Of a stretch of DNA of 64,000 nucleotides, positions 43,318 to 51,832 are shown one piece after another (positions within the stretch are counted from its first letter, which is position 1; each line of letters starts with the position of its first letter). The DNA comes from Candidatus Sericytochromatia bacterium (GTDB lineage Bacteria > Cyanobacteriota > Sericytochromatia > UBA7694): the NCBI GenBank assembly GCA_018780035.1, contig JADMKE010000005.1:164954-228953 (forward strand). Reading direction: 5' to 3'. A program made the position numbers and the translations under genes. The notes beneath the pieces are model-generated. The model saw nothing but the letters and a program-made list of their open reading frames with translations. It was not told the origin of the DNA and ran no database searches.

Positions 43318-44013
43318 TTAAGCCTGAGAAACAGGTTTGTGCAAGGCCAATCGGGCTTCGAGATCACGGGCCACCAAAACGCGCAAATGGCTGGGTTCAG
43401 ACGCTTCAAAAGATTGAATATAGTCAGAAATATCCAGCCATTCAAAATTCATACGCAGGGTTTGAAAGAGCCGAAATCCCTTTTGGCCGGGCTGATTGAC
43501 ATGGTGCAGTCCGCCACTGTAAGCCAAAAGCATTTTGCCACTGCCCATGCGCAGTAAAATATCGGCAATCCCACCGCGCACACTCATGGCTTTGCCTTCA
43601 GAATCAAGACCATTGGGGCGCATCATTCGGCCTTCGGGTGCCAAAGCCACAAAAACATCGGGGCCCACCCCATCCAAAAACAGCTGCCAGGATTCATCCC
43701 GTTTGCGTGAAATCGCGATCGTATTGGGCGAAAAAAACTGAAAGAACTTACCGACAATCGGCCGCTTCATGGTTTTGTCTGCACCTGGAATGCGGGCCTT
43801 GGCTGCCGCAGCCCAAAGAAAAGCCAGTGGAAAAGCGCCAAAGAACAGCGGTTCCATCAAACTGGTGTGATTCAAAAAAGCGAAAACCCGGATCTCTTGC
43901 CAAAGCTCGGGATCAGGTGGCGTAATCCAGCGGGTTTCAAAGCGATAAAACACCCGGCTAAAACCCCATAAAAACACCGCCAACAATCGGCTGATCAAGA
44001 CCCGCAAAGCCAT
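43318..44013 (-). CDS. PlsC-like acyltransferase
   Basis: From the ATG at 44013 (AAAGGG 7 nt upstream) the product is 231 residues. It has a hydrophobic start (VLISRLLAVFLWGFSRVFY), the acyltransferase motif NHTSLMEP (an HX4E form of HX4D) near residue 50, and a later APEGRMMRPNG block matching the EGT(R/M) motif. Such enzymes add a fatty acyl chain to lysophospholipid or glycerol-phosphate acceptors at the inner membrane. Its place next to mlaE/mlaF suggests lysophospholipid repair linked to lipid transport. The change of the catalytic Asp to Glu is unusual for PlsC and may mark a different subfamily. Confidence 0.82.
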   Translation of the reverse strand: MALRVLISRLLAVFLWGFSRVFYRFETRWITPPDPELWQEIRVFAFLNHTSLMEPLFFGAFPLAFLWAAAAKARIPGADKTMKRPIVGKFFQFFSPNTIAISRKRDESWQLFLDGVGPDVFVALAPEGRMMRPNGLDSEGKAMSVRGGIADILLRMGSGKMLLAYSGGLHHVNQPGQKGFRLFQTLRMNFEWLDISDYIQSFEASEPSHLRVLVARDLEARLALHKPVSQA

Positions 44014-44099
44014 AGACAGCCCTTTCTTTTTTGTTGCCCGCTCATGAAAACACAAACCACCTCTTTTTTCTGTGGTCGCAGAAGCAAGGAATCATTAAA

Positions 44100-44112
44100 T
44101 TCATGTTACAAT
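44100..44112 (+). promoter_or_regulatory. Extended -10 promoter before the di-heme peroxidase
   Basis: TTCATGTTACAAT (-10 hexamer TACAAT, 44107-44112) lies 57 bp upstream of the ATG at 44169. It is divergent from the acyltransferase gene. A GGGGGCAAGGAG ribosome site follows later. Confidence 0.4.
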
Positions 44113-44168
44113 ATGATTAATATTTTTAACAAACTTCCCAGATTCCGTGGGGGCAAGGAGAAGCATAA

Positions 44169-45293
44169 ATGTTGTCGTTTAAACAGCTCTTGCCTACAGC
44201 GCTGGGGTCTACCCTGCTCCTGTCTTCTTCGCTTTTGTTTTTGCTGGCCTGTCAAAATCTGCCCCAACAAAAACTCAGATCTGCGCTACCGGCCCAAGCG
44301 CTGCAGGGTTTCGCTCAGCGTTCAAATGCAAAAAACTTCCCCAATGTGCCGGTTCCCCCTCAAAATCCCCTGACTCAAGCCAAAGTCGAATTGGGTTTTC
44401 GGCTCTTCTTTGAGCCCCGCCTCTCCGCCAATAACCAAATGAGCTGCGCCACCTGCCACGATCCCCAGCGCGGGTTCTCCAACGGCGAAGCCAATGCCGC
44501 TGGCGTCACGGGCCAACGGGGTCACCGCAACGTGCCCACAATCTACACCACCGCCTGGTACAAAACCCAATTTTGGGATGGCCGGGCAGGCAGCCTCGAA
44601 GAACAAGCTCTGGGCCCAATTGAAAATCCGATCGAAATGAACGAAAAACTGGAGAACGTGGTGCGTAAATTGGGTGAAGTGCCTTATTACCGCAGCAAGT
44701 TTCAACAGACCTTTGGAACAACGATTACGCCCCAAGGGATCGCCCAGGCCTTGGCCAGCTTTGAAAGGGCCTTGAGCCAAAAGCCCACGCCGTATGATCG
44801 CTATATCGACGGCGACATGAGCGCCTTGACCCCCTCTCAAGAACGGGGGATGATCATCTTTGGCCGCCAAGCCCACTGTGCGACCTGCCACAAAGGCCTG
44901 CAGAGCACTGACAATAAATTTCACAATTTGGGTGTCGGCATGAACCAACCCAAACCCGATCTGGGCCGCTTTGAAGTCACCCGTCTGGCAGAGGACACGG
45001 GCGCATTCCGCACGCCCTCTCTGCGCAATATCGCATTGACCGGGCCCTATATGCACGATGGCTCTCTGCGCAGCCTCGAAGCTGTGATTGAGTTTTATGC
45101 CCAAGGAGGGATTCCCAATCCCTATCTTTCCAATGAAATGAACCCCCTCAACCTGAGTGGCGAAGACAAAGCGGATCTGCTGGCCTTCCTCACAGCACTG
45201 ACGGCTGGCGATAATTTAAAAGAAATCGCCAGTTTACCCGGTGTGCAATTGCCGGGAGAAAGACTTTCACCAGCGCTTTTATCTCTGCGCTGA
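44169..45293 (+). CDS. Di-heme cytochrome c peroxidase (MauG/CcpA family), lipoprotein
   Basis: The 374-residue protein has a lipobox-like end of signal peptide (LLFLLACQN), so it is likely anchored to a membrane. Two CXXCH heme c sites are present: MSCATCHDPQRGF near residue 95 and HCATCHKGLQST near 238. The conserved blocks RNVPTIYTTAWY, QFWDGRAGSLEEQALGP and FRTPSLRNIALTGPYMHDG belong to bacterial cytochrome c peroxidases. It would reduce hydrogen peroxide in the periplasm with electrons from a small cytochrome. A terminator follows after 27 bp. Confidence 0.93.
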   Translation: MLSFKQLLPTALGSTLLLSSSLLFLLACQNLPQQKLRSALPAQALQGFAQRSNAKNFPNVPVPPQNPLTQAKVELGFRLFFEPRLSANNQMSCATCHDPQRGFSNGEANAAGVTGQRGHRNVPTIYTTAWYKTQFWDGRAGSLEEQALGPIENPIEMNEKLENVVRKLGEVPYYRSKFQQTFGTTITPQGIAQALASFERALSQKPTPYDRYIDGDMSALTPSQERGMIIFGRQAHCATCHKGLQSTDNKFHNLGVGMNQPKPDLGRFEVTRLAEDTGAFRTPSLRNIALTGPYMHDGSLRSLEAVIEFYAQGGIPNPYLSNEMNPLNLSGEDKADLLAFLTALTAGDNLKEIASLPGVQLPGERLSPALLSLR

Positions 45294-45320
45294 TCTTTTT
45301 ATAAGCAATCGTGATCTGCC

Positions 45321-45338
45321 AGCCGTACCGGCTTTTTT
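45321..45338 (+). terminator. Rho-independent terminator after the peroxidase gene
   Basis: A GC-rich 5-bp stem AGCCG/CGGCT around a 3-nt loop is followed by six T residues. It is short but well placed. Confidence 0.65.
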
Positions 45339-45405
45339 GGTCCTTTTTTTGCTGCGCTTTTTTGCTATTTTGCAGATTTATGCATTGATCCTGAGACGAA
45401 ACAGG

Positions 45406-45411
45406 TATAAT
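45406..45411 (+). promoter_or_regulatory. Probable -10 box for the MBL hydrolase gene
   Basis: A perfect TATAAT lies about 124 bp upstream of the start at 45535. TTGATC 15 bp upstream could be the -35, though the spacing is short. Confidence 0.45.
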
Positions 45412-45477
45412 AAAAAAACGTCGCACCTTCTCCTATTTCGCAATTTTAAAAGCAAAGCGTTCTTTTGACACATCCAA

Positions 45478-45496
45478 CTGCCAGAAATTCTGGCAG
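45478..45496. promoter_or_regulatory. Perfect 19-bp palindrome before the MBL hydrolase gene
   Basis: CTGCCAGAAATTCTGGCAG has 9-bp arms around a single central base. It lies in the leader, about 40 bp upstream of the TTG start. The symmetry suits a dimeric regulator; the transcript would also form a hairpin. Confidence 0.6.
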
Positions 45497-45534
45497 AATA
45501 GTTAAAACTAAATCATGAGTAATAGAGGTGTACT

Positions 45535-46365
45535 TTGAAAGTCAGGTTTTGGGGTGTTAGGGGCTCCATCCCCACCCCTTGGAAAGAAGCCATGGATGTA
45601 GGTGGAAATACCTCCTGCGTACAGGTAATTCCCTCCACTGATACACTGATTATTCTCGATGCGGGCACAGGAATCCGGCTCTTGGGCAATGAAATGGTGC
45701 GCAATAAACGGGCTCAAAATCTGACCGGGCACGTCTTTCTTTCACATACCCATTGGGACCATATCCAGGGTTTTCCCTTTTTCTCACCCGCTTTTATTGC
45801 CAACAATCACTTCAAGGTCTATGGGGCCAGCAAAGCCGAAGAGCGTCTTGAAGACGTGCTCAAAGGCCAAATGAACTACCAATACTTTCCGGTTCAACTG
45901 GATCAAATGGGTGCTCGGATTGACTTTATCGAGCTCCAAGAAGAGACCATTGAACTCGAACCAGGCCTGAGGATCAGTTCCTGTGCCTTTAACCATCCAG
46001 GGGGTGTTTACGGCTTTCGCATCGAACATGAGGGCCACAGCGTCGTCTATGCCACCGATATGGAGTACACCCTCGAAAGCCTCGACCCCCGTTTGGTCGA
46101 ATTTGCCAAAGGTTGTGATCTCTTTATTTACGATTCACAGTACACCCCCGACGAATTGCAGAGTAAAACGGGCTGGGGGCACAGCACCCACACAGCGGCA
46201 GCCCAGATTGCCGCTATGGCAGGTGTCAAACGCCTGATGCTTTATCACCATGACCCGTTGCACTCAGATCAGATGCTGATCCAGATGGAAAGTGAAGCCC
46301 AAGCCATTTTCCCTGAGTCTCATCTGGCCCGCGAATCGCTTGAAATTGATCTCAGTACCCTGTAA
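45535..46365 (+). CDS. MBL-fold metallo-hydrolase
   Basis: The 276-residue protein has the metallo-beta-lactamase motif SHTHWDHIQGF (HxHxDH), a metal-bound His in FNHPGGVYGFRIE, the Asp of YATDMEY and a late His in YHHDP. The opening KVRFWGVRGSIPTP is typical of a subfamily related to PhnP and tRNase Z that often acts as a phosphodiesterase or is fused to response-regulator domains. Substrate unknown. The start is TTG at 45535 with AGAGGTG upstream; no better ATG is in frame. Confidence 0.9.
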   Translation: MKVRFWGVRGSIPTPWKEAMDVGGNTSCVQVIPSTDTLIILDAGTGIRLLGNEMVRNKRAQNLTGHVFLSHTHWDHIQGFPFFSPAFIANNHFKVYGASKAEERLEDVLKGQMNYQYFPVQLDQMGARIDFIELQEETIELEPGLRISSCAFNHPGGVYGFRIEHEGHSVVYATDMEYTLESLDPRLVEFAKGCDLFIYDSQYTPDELQSKTGWGHSTHTAAAQIAAMAGVKRLMLYHHDPLHSDQMLIQMESEAQAIFPESHLARESLEIDLSTL

Positions 46366-46403
46366 TTTGCGCCCAAATCGTTTGGATAAAAGCATGATAC
46401 GGC

Positions 46404-46432
46404 TTGATTCATGTACCAGATTTGGGTATGAT
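46404..46432 (+). promoter_or_regulatory. sigma70-type promoter
   Basis: TTGATT (46404-46409), a 17-bp spacer and TATGAT (46427-46432) lie 31 bp upstream of the ATG at 46464. This is the clearest two-box promoter in the window. Confidence 0.7.
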
Positions 46433-46463
46433 GATCCTGATTGTGAAGGAGTTTGAAATTAAC

Positions 46464-47345
46464 ATGAAAAAATCACAGCACCTCTTCTCGCTCTCCCTGA
46501 CCCTGGCACTGGCCTTATCTTGGAGTGTCGCACCAGCCTCCTTTGCTCAACGCACAGTGAAAGGTGCGCTTTCGGGATCTTATATCAACGAAACAGTGAA
46601 TGAATCTTCTTCAGAAGAAGAATCTGCGCCCAAAGAATCGCCCGAACAAGAGGCCGAGCGCAAAAAAATCGAGGCCAAATATCCACTCTCGATCACGGGT
46701 CAAACAAAAAACAACCAAGTCGCCCACAATGCATTTCTGACCGGCGTCCAGAATTATCATTTGGCAACGCATATTTTTGAGGCCGCCAATAAAATCAGAA
46801 GCACTTACGCCAAAGACACCTTTATCCTCAAAGTAGAACAACAGGGCCTGATCAAATCACGGATCCTGCCCCGTGATATCTTGCAATATGGTCCAGAGCA
46901 CGCCCACGTGGCTTTGCGCATTCGCGCCCTGGAAGAAGCCCAAAAAGCGATCTCCGTTTCAATTGCCAATTTTAGCAAAGCGTCTTCGATGGCCCCCAAA
47001 AGCAAACCCATTCGGGAATGGCTGCGCATTTCCAAAGATACCCTCAAGGTCTTTAAATACCACATTCGCTTTTACCAAATCTCCCTGCAAAACATCAAGC
47101 GAGGCTTGAGCGCCAATGATGTCAAAATTTTGGCCAGCCGTTGGAACAGTGGCATCCCCCCAAAATTGGAACCCACAGACACCCTCTCCACACAGGTGCT
47201 ATTGGGCCGTCTGGGAGAATTGCTCGAAAAACAACAAGAACTTGAAGCCAAACGCAAAGGCAGCGAGGGAAACCAAGAAAAAATCAGCCTGGACAGCCTC
47301 GAAAGCTCACTGCCCTCGATTGATTTTAAGGTCAAACAGTTTTAA
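46464..47345 (+). CDS. Exported helical protein of unknown function
   Basis: The ATG at 46464 (AAGGAG 12 nt upstream) opens a clean signal peptide (LFSLSLTLALALSWSVAPASFAQ), giving 293 residues. The open frame begins earlier, but that part overlaps the promoter. The mature protein has an acidic Ser/Glu-rich start (NESSSEEESAPKESPEQEAE), then a helical domain (HNAFLTGVQNYHLATHIFEA, ALRIRALEEAQKAISVSIAN) and a charged C-terminal helix (LGELLEKQQELEAKRKG). No family is recognised. It converges on the lytic transglycosylase gene 3 bp away. A periplasmic or envelope role is likely. Confidence 0.75.
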   Translation: MKKSQHLFSLSLTLALALSWSVAPASFAQRTVKGALSGSYINETVNESSSEEESAPKESPEQEAERKKIEAKYPLSITGQTKNNQVAHNAFLTGVQNYHLATHIFEAANKIRSTYAKDTFILKVEQQGLIKSRILPRDILQYGPEHAHVALRIRALEEAQKAISVSIANFSKASSMAPKSKPIREWLRISKDTLKVFKYHIRFYQISLQNIKRGLSANDVKILASRWNSGIPPKLEPTDTLSTQVLLGRLGELLEKQQELEAKRKGSEGNQEKISLDSLESSLPSIDFKVKQF

Positions 47346-47348
47346 GCG

Positions 47349-49250
47349 CTAAGCCCCATAGAGCCAGGCATAAGCCCAGGCATGGCTAAAGACCTGTTTC
47401 ACATAGCGGCGGGTTTCCTCATAGGGAATCCGTTCAATGAACAATTCTTCGTCCAAGCTGCTTGAAATTTTACCAAATTGCTGCCGCCAACGCTCCACAG
47501 CCCCAGGCCCGGCATTATAAGAGGCAATCGTGGGAATTAACTCACCTTGCCAACGGTTGAGCTGTTCGCGCAAATAAAAGGCCCCCAACTGAATATTGAT
47601 CTCAGGCCGGGTCAGTTGGCTCTGCTGAAAATTCTTCAACCCCGCTTTGGCCGCCACTTCTCGTGCGGTATAAGGCATGAGTTGCATCAGACCTGTCGCT
47701 CCTGCTGAAGAGCGGATATCCGCTTTATACATACTCTCTTGCCAGGTCAAACCCGTGACCAATGTCAGAGGCAATTGATACTGAGCTGCATACCTTTTCA
47801 TGGGAGTTTGATAATGCAGTGGGTACATCAGACGCAACATCTCAGGATCGCGACTGGGAATCCGCCAAAGGGTACGAATCGAGCGAAAATAATCGCCCCG
47901 TTTGAGAAACCCATAAGAATGCAAGAGTGCCTGCTGCTCTGAACTCAGCTCAAGCCAAGGCGCGATCGTCTCCAAAATTCGGGGATCGGAACGTTCAGCC
48001 ACCATGCGCAAAAGTGGCTCTTTGGCAAAAATAGCCAAATCAGGGACCTGATAATTTAAATCTGAAGCCAAACGTTGAAAGCAAGCATCCCCCTTCAAAC
48101 GACAGGCGGCCAAGTGGGTATAATACAGATTGATCGGCCCTTGGGTCAGGCTCTGGTAAAGTGTTTGGACCTCAGCAGCATGGTTACCCTGAGCGGTAAG
48201 GGCCCGAGCCAGCCAATAGCGCGCCATAGGCGCTTCCTCTGAAGTCGGGTGGTATTGGAGCAAACGCCGGGTCAAGGCAATCACGGGGGCAGGCTGAAAA
48301 GTGGGAAAAGCGTAGCGCAATAGCGTGCCAAGGGCTTCAGGGCTGCGCGCATGCTCAGGGTACTGAGCACTCAGACGATTGAAATAGCCCGCAGCCTCTG
48401 CGCCATTATCTCTGCGCCGAGCGGCTTGGCCTTCCTGCCAGAGCACCTCAGGATAATAGACCCGATCAGTATTGGGAATCTGGCTCCACCACTGGCGGGC
48501 AGAGCTCAATTGCCCCAAACTGGCTTGAGCAATCCCGGCCTGCAGCAATAAGTCTTGGCGCTGGTGACGATTTCCAGATTGCTTGAGCAGGGCCTGCCAA
48601 AGCGGATAGGCCTGGGCAAATTTGTCTTCGGCCATCAGAGCCATGGCCTTTTCAAATTGGGCCTCGGGGGTCTTATTGGCTTTTAATACAGACGGGATCA
48701 GCCAAGGGTATTTTTGCTCTTTGAGCCATCGGGCCAAAACCAATTGCTCCCCAGCACTTAAAGACTGTGTGCAGTGCAAACGCTTCTGCAAAAGTGCCGA
48801 ATCTGAGATCACAGGCACTACAGGCGATTGGGGCAGAAGCCGAACCAGCACTTCCCAGTCGCGGCTGCAAAATTGAATCGGGGTTTGCACAACCCGCCAA
48901 GCATAATAAGCAGTACTCAGCGCTTTTTGGCCGCGCAAATAATTACGGGGGTCATCCTGACTGGTGCGAATGCCCGCGAGCAAATGCAGCCAATAGGGCT
49001 TGAGTACACTGTCGGGGTTTTCTCGCAATAAATTAAAAAGCGCAGTTTCAGCTTTGGCTGATTTCGGCCCTTTAAGCTCTTTTTCAAGCCTCAGGGTCTG
49101 TTCTAATTGCGAGCTGGCGTTGCTGTGATTTTGTTGCACGTTCTGGGACCTGCTCTGCGATGCACTTTGTGACGCGCTTTGGGCCACCCCTGCGGCCAAA
49201 AACAGGCTCAGGATCTGTGCCAGCACCCCAGTTAAAACCCGCTTTTTCAT
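47349..49250 (-). CDS. Slt70-like soluble lytic murein transglycosylase
   Basis: The 633-residue protein has a signal peptide (VLTGVLAQILSLFLAAGVAQ), a Gln/Ser-rich linker, a long superhelical U-domain of helix pairs (about 60-470), and a C-terminal lysozyme-like SLT domain (about 490-625). The catalytic Glu is in LVTGLTWQESMY, followed by the conserved GATGLMQLMPYTA and IASYNAGPGAVERW. It cleaves the MurNAc-GlcNAc bond to give 1,6-anhydro-muropeptides in the periplasm. Its ATG overlaps the stop of the DUF1460 gene by 4 bp, so the two cell-wall enzymes are made together. Confidence 0.93.
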   Translation of the reverse strand: MKKRVLTGVLAQILSLFLAAGVAQSASQSASQSRSQNVQQNHSNASSQLEQTLRLEKELKGPKSAKAETALFNLLRENPDSVLKPYWLHLLAGIRTSQDDPRNYLRGQKALSTAYYAWRVVQTPIQFCSRDWEVLVRLLPQSPVVPVISDSALLQKRLHCTQSLSAGEQLVLARWLKEQKYPWLIPSVLKANKTPEAQFEKAMALMAEDKFAQAYPLWQALLKQSGNRHQRQDLLLQAGIAQASLGQLSSARQWWSQIPNTDRVYYPEVLWQEGQAARRRDNGAEAAGYFNRLSAQYPEHARSPEALGTLLRYAFPTFQPAPVIALTRRLLQYHPTSEEAPMARYWLARALTAQGNHAAEVQTLYQSLTQGPINLYYTHLAACRLKGDACFQRLASDLNYQVPDLAIFAKEPLLRMVAERSDPRILETIAPWLELSSEQQALLHSYGFLKRGDYFRSIRTLWRIPSRDPEMLRLMYPLHYQTPMKRYAAQYQLPLTLVTGLTWQESMYKADIRSSAGATGLMQLMPYTAREVAAKAGLKNFQQSQLTRPEINIQLGAFYLREQLNRWQGELIPTIASYNAGPGAVERWRQQFGKISSSLDEELFIERIPYEETRRYVKQVFSHAWAYAWLYGA

Positions 49251-50140
49251 GGTTTGGGCTGGGTGTGGGGCCGAGCAAAACTCATACCAATCAAGCGCTT
49301 GCTTTTTTTCAAAGAGGCGATTAAATCCTCAAAAGGGGTATCTACCACCTGGAGAGGCGAAAGCGAGGTCGCATTGCGCAGAACAAGTTTATCCCCTTTT
49401 TTGATCACCAAGCCGGTATGGGCAGCAAAGATGCCGGGCAAATCCTGAATCAAGACGCCGACATCACCACTGTGTAATTGCGGCAAAGCCTGGGCCAATT
49501 TGTCTTCGGGGATATAACTGATCGTCAGGGTGCGGTCGGGCTGACGAACCTGAATACCTTGAAAGCCCTGGTTGGCAAAGAAGGTCTTATGGCTAATTGT
49601 GCGCGTGAGGGGGGTGGCCCCGGGCAAACGAGCGGAAATATCTGTCAGCAACCAGGCATTGTGGGGAATCCAATCCGCCATAAAATAGTGATTGCGGCAC
49701 TCCATCTTGATTTCGCCTTTGTCATAGCGAATTTTTTGCAGGGTTTGCACAGCTTGTTTGTACGTCGGGCTGAGCGCCAAAGCCAAAGTCTGCTCACAAA
49801 AGGTCACACAATCGACCTGTTTTAAATTGATCAGGGGCTTTTTATCATAAGGAGCAGAGGGGCCTTCTCCCAAAGGTCCTCCCACATAAGGGGTGCCCAA
49901 AGCCCGCTCAGAAACAGCTTCGATCCGCTGCACAAAAGATTTGCCTTTGAGGCTTTTTAACCAAACATCTATTTCCACTTCACTCATCTGGGCCAACGAT
50001 TTAAGACTGGGCTTGGCAACAGATTTGGCCTGGGCCTCAAACGGAACGGGCCCCCTTGCCACTAAACCAACAGGAGCAGCCAAAAACAAGAATCCCAAAC
50101 AGGCTTGATAAAAGGGTTTCACTTGATAAAAGGGCTTCAT
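49247..50140 (-). CDS. DUF1460 N-acetylmuramoyl-alanine amidase-like protein
   Basis: The 297-residue exported protein matches DUF1460: SERALGTPYVGGPLGEG, INLKQVDCVTFCEQTLAL with the probable catalytic Cys, and a later HTGLVIKKGDKLVLRNAT with the His. Members have an NlpC/P60-like fold and are thought to cleave peptidoglycan stem peptides. The N-terminus carries a direct repeat (MKPFYQ then VKPFYQ). It overlaps the LPP20-like gene upstream and the Slt gene downstream by ATGA, so the three genes form a tight operon. Confidence 0.88.
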   Translation of the reverse strand: MKPFYQVKPFYQACLGFLFLAAPVGLVARGPVPFEAQAKSVAKPSLKSLAQMSEVEIDVWLKSLKGKSFVQRIEAVSERALGTPYVGGPLGEGPSAPYDKKPLINLKQVDCVTFCEQTLALALSPTYKQAVQTLQKIRYDKGEIKMECRNHYFMADWIPHNAWLLTDISARLPGATPLTRTISHKTFFANQGFQGIQVRQPDRTLTISYIPEDKLAQALPQLHSGDVGVLIQDLPGIFAAHTGLVIKKGDKLVLRNATSLSPLQVVDTPFEDLIASLKKSKRLIGMSFARPHTQPKP

Positions 50141-51087
50141 ATCACCAGAATCACTTTCAGACCTTCGAGAAAATGCCCCTGTTGATTGGCTTCAAGCACT
50201 TTTTTGGCTGCGCTGTCATCGAGCAAAATATCGGTATTGGTGGGTTTGCCCTGGGCCGCTTTGGCTTCGATCACAAGCGGATTGGCACCGAGGCGCTGAT
50301 TGTCGGACTTGGCTTCATCGAGATCTTCGACATAGTGTACTGGCCCCTGCTGCACGATTAAATTGGGATCCATGCCAATCGCATTGCTGGGATGAATACG
50401 CTTGGCTGCTCCAATAATAAAAGGCCCCATCGCAGGTTCTGCCCCCAGGCCCGTGGCATCGATAATCAGCCCCGTATACGTCTTGCCCTGAGCCTGTTGC
50501 CAGCGCTGTCCGCGCTGCAGTGGCGGTTTTTCGACTTGGCCTTCTGCTCTTAAAATCGGGCCAATAAAAGCCAAGCGACCATCGATCATGCTGTAAGGTT
50601 TGTTGAGTTCTTGCTGCAAGGTCTTGCCAAAATCCAAACCTTGGGCCAAGCCATCAGTCCCAAAGACAGGCATTTCCACATCCATTTCAACCGAGCCATC
50701 GGAAAGATAGCGCACTGGCCCCACGGGACGGGCCCCTTTGATCACGGCCTGAACCTGAATCCGGATCACATCACTTTCGGTGACAAAATTCTTCACTGTG
50801 GTCTCAGCAAAAACCTGAACACCATTGACCGCCTCTGCCAATTGACGGTAGGCGTCCGTCTGTGCCGCCCGTTTGGCCATCAGGCGTTTTTGGGCCGCAC
50901 TGCCTTTGCTCGGTGGCGCCCCAGAACCTGTCACGCGGATCATCGACGAACTCCAATTAATGGTGCCCGATCCCAAGGGCCGGGTCAGGCCTTGCTGGGC
51001 ACTGCGGGCTGAATGGGTCCAAGAGAAACAGACCACCGGCATCATTGCGGCAAGTGCAAACAGTTTGAAAGAGAGCTTTTTATACAT
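50137..51087 (-). CDS. LPP20/FlgP-like exported protein (first copy)
   Basis: The 316-residue protein has a signal peptide and then the LPP20-type pattern: INWSSSMIRVTGSGAPPSKG, an AQKRLMAKRAAQTDAYRQLA helix and NGVQVFAETTVKNFVTESD, followed by a YLSDGSVEMDVEMPVFG strand region. This family includes the Helicobacter LPP20 lipoprotein and the Vibrio FlgP flagellar outer-membrane protein. The second half (GLIIDATGLGAEPAMGPFII) is shared with the paralogue at 53621. There is no lipobox Cys, so the protein is periplasmic or secreted. It is the first gene of the operon with DUF1460 and Slt, suggesting a role at the cell wall or outer membrane. Confidence 0.82.
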   Translation of the reverse strand: MYKKLSFKLFALAAMMPVVCFSWTHSARSAQQGLTRPLGSGTINWSSSMIRVTGSGAPPSKGSAAQKRLMAKRAAQTDAYRQLAEAVNGVQVFAETTVKNFVTESDVIRIQVQAVIKGARPVGPVRYLSDGSVEMDVEMPVFGTDGLAQGLDFGKTLQQELNKPYSMIDGRLAFIGPILRAEGQVEKPPLQRGQRWQQAQGKTYTGLIIDATGLGAEPAMGPFIIGAAKRIHPSNAIGMDPNLIVQQGPVHYVEDLDEAKSDNQRLGANPLVIEAKAAQGKPTNTDILLDDSAAKKVLEANQQGHFLEGLKVILVI

Positions 51088-51160
51088 CGTGGCGCACTCC
51101 TGAGCAAAAGAAATAAATATTTATACCTACAGAGGTGGTGATTTTCACGATTTTGTTCCT

Positions 51161-51448
51161 TCAGCGAAAACCTTTGCGGGAATTGGTGGTAATCCGAATC
51201 GATTGAATGTCTTCCCAGAGATAATATTCTTCTTCCTGGGCAGACGAGCGGTAAATAATAAAATCGTCGGTAATTTGAAATTCATGCTCCAGGCAAATTG
51301 ACTGAATCGAGTTAATATCCGTGGTCGCCGGAGGAAAGTAAAGATAGACCCGGATATCTGGCGGGGTATGAATTTGTTTGCCCTGCAACCAACCTTTTTG
51401 TGTAAACAGCCGTTGCCAGGCCTGGGCACGGCTTTGAGCCTCAGCCAT
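51161..51448 (-). CDS. Unknown 95-residue cytoplasmic protein
   Basis: The ATG at 51448 with AAGGAC 8 nt upstream is preferred over a longer frame. The product begins with a helix (AEAQSRAQAWQRLFTQKGWL) and continues as mixed strands (IRVYLYFPPATTDINSIQSI, ITDDFIIYRS, YYLWEDIQSIRI), suggesting a small alpha-beta fold. No family is recognised. A TATACT -10 box lies about 30 bp upstream. It is divergent from the small membrane protein gene at 51578. Confidence 0.6.
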   Translation of the reverse strand: MAEAQSRAQAWQRLFTQKGWLQGKQIHTPPDIRVYLYFPPATTDINSIQSICLEHEFQITDDFIIYRSSAQEEEYYLWEDIQSIRITTNSRKGFR

Positions 51449-51498
51449 GTGAAAGGTCCTTATGAAAGTGATGATTAAGTATACCGTGATATCTGCCC

Positions 51499-51527
51499 TT
51501 GATACAGTTTTGAATATGGTGAATAAT
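51499..51527 (+). promoter_or_regulatory. sigma70-type promoter for the 51578 gene
   Basis: TTGATA (51499-51504), a 17-bp spacer and AATAAT (51522-51527) lie about 50 bp upstream of the ATG at 51578. Confidence 0.5.
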
Positions 51528-51577
51528 ACACTTAGAATCTTAGCCAAAATCTTAGCCAAATTTGAGGGAACTCAGCC

Positions 51578-51829
51578 ATGAATAAAACAGTCGGCAGTAT
51601 CCTATTTTGGGTGGTTGTGCTGGGGGCGCTGGCCTATGGCGCTTACGCCTTTTATTTCAGCACGCCGAATCCTGAAGACAAAACCCCTTTGCCCCAAAAA
51701 GTGCAAAGTGAGCGTAAAAAACATGACGAACCGCCTCTCAAAGGGTTCGAAAAAGACATGGAAAAACGGGTTGAAAATGCCAAATCCGGGGGCGTAGATT
51801 TAACCAAACCCAAATCGGACAAACCCTGA
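51578..51829 (+). CDS. Small single-pass membrane protein
   Basis: The 83-residue protein has one N-terminal hydrophobic segment (ILFWVVVLGALAYGAYAFYF) and a charged, Lys/Pro-rich tail (PLKGFEKDMEKRVENAKSGG). This suggests an inner-membrane anchor with a short tail on one side. The ribosome site GAGGGA is well placed. It lies 3 bp upstream of the CrtC/AttH-like gene, so it may be a co-expressed helper. No family is recognised. Confidence 0.75.
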   Translation: MNKTVGSILFWVVVLGALAYGAYAFYFSTPNPEDKTPLPQKVQSERKKHDEPPLKGFEKDMEKRVENAKSGGVDLTKPKSDKP

Positions 51830-51832
51830 TCA

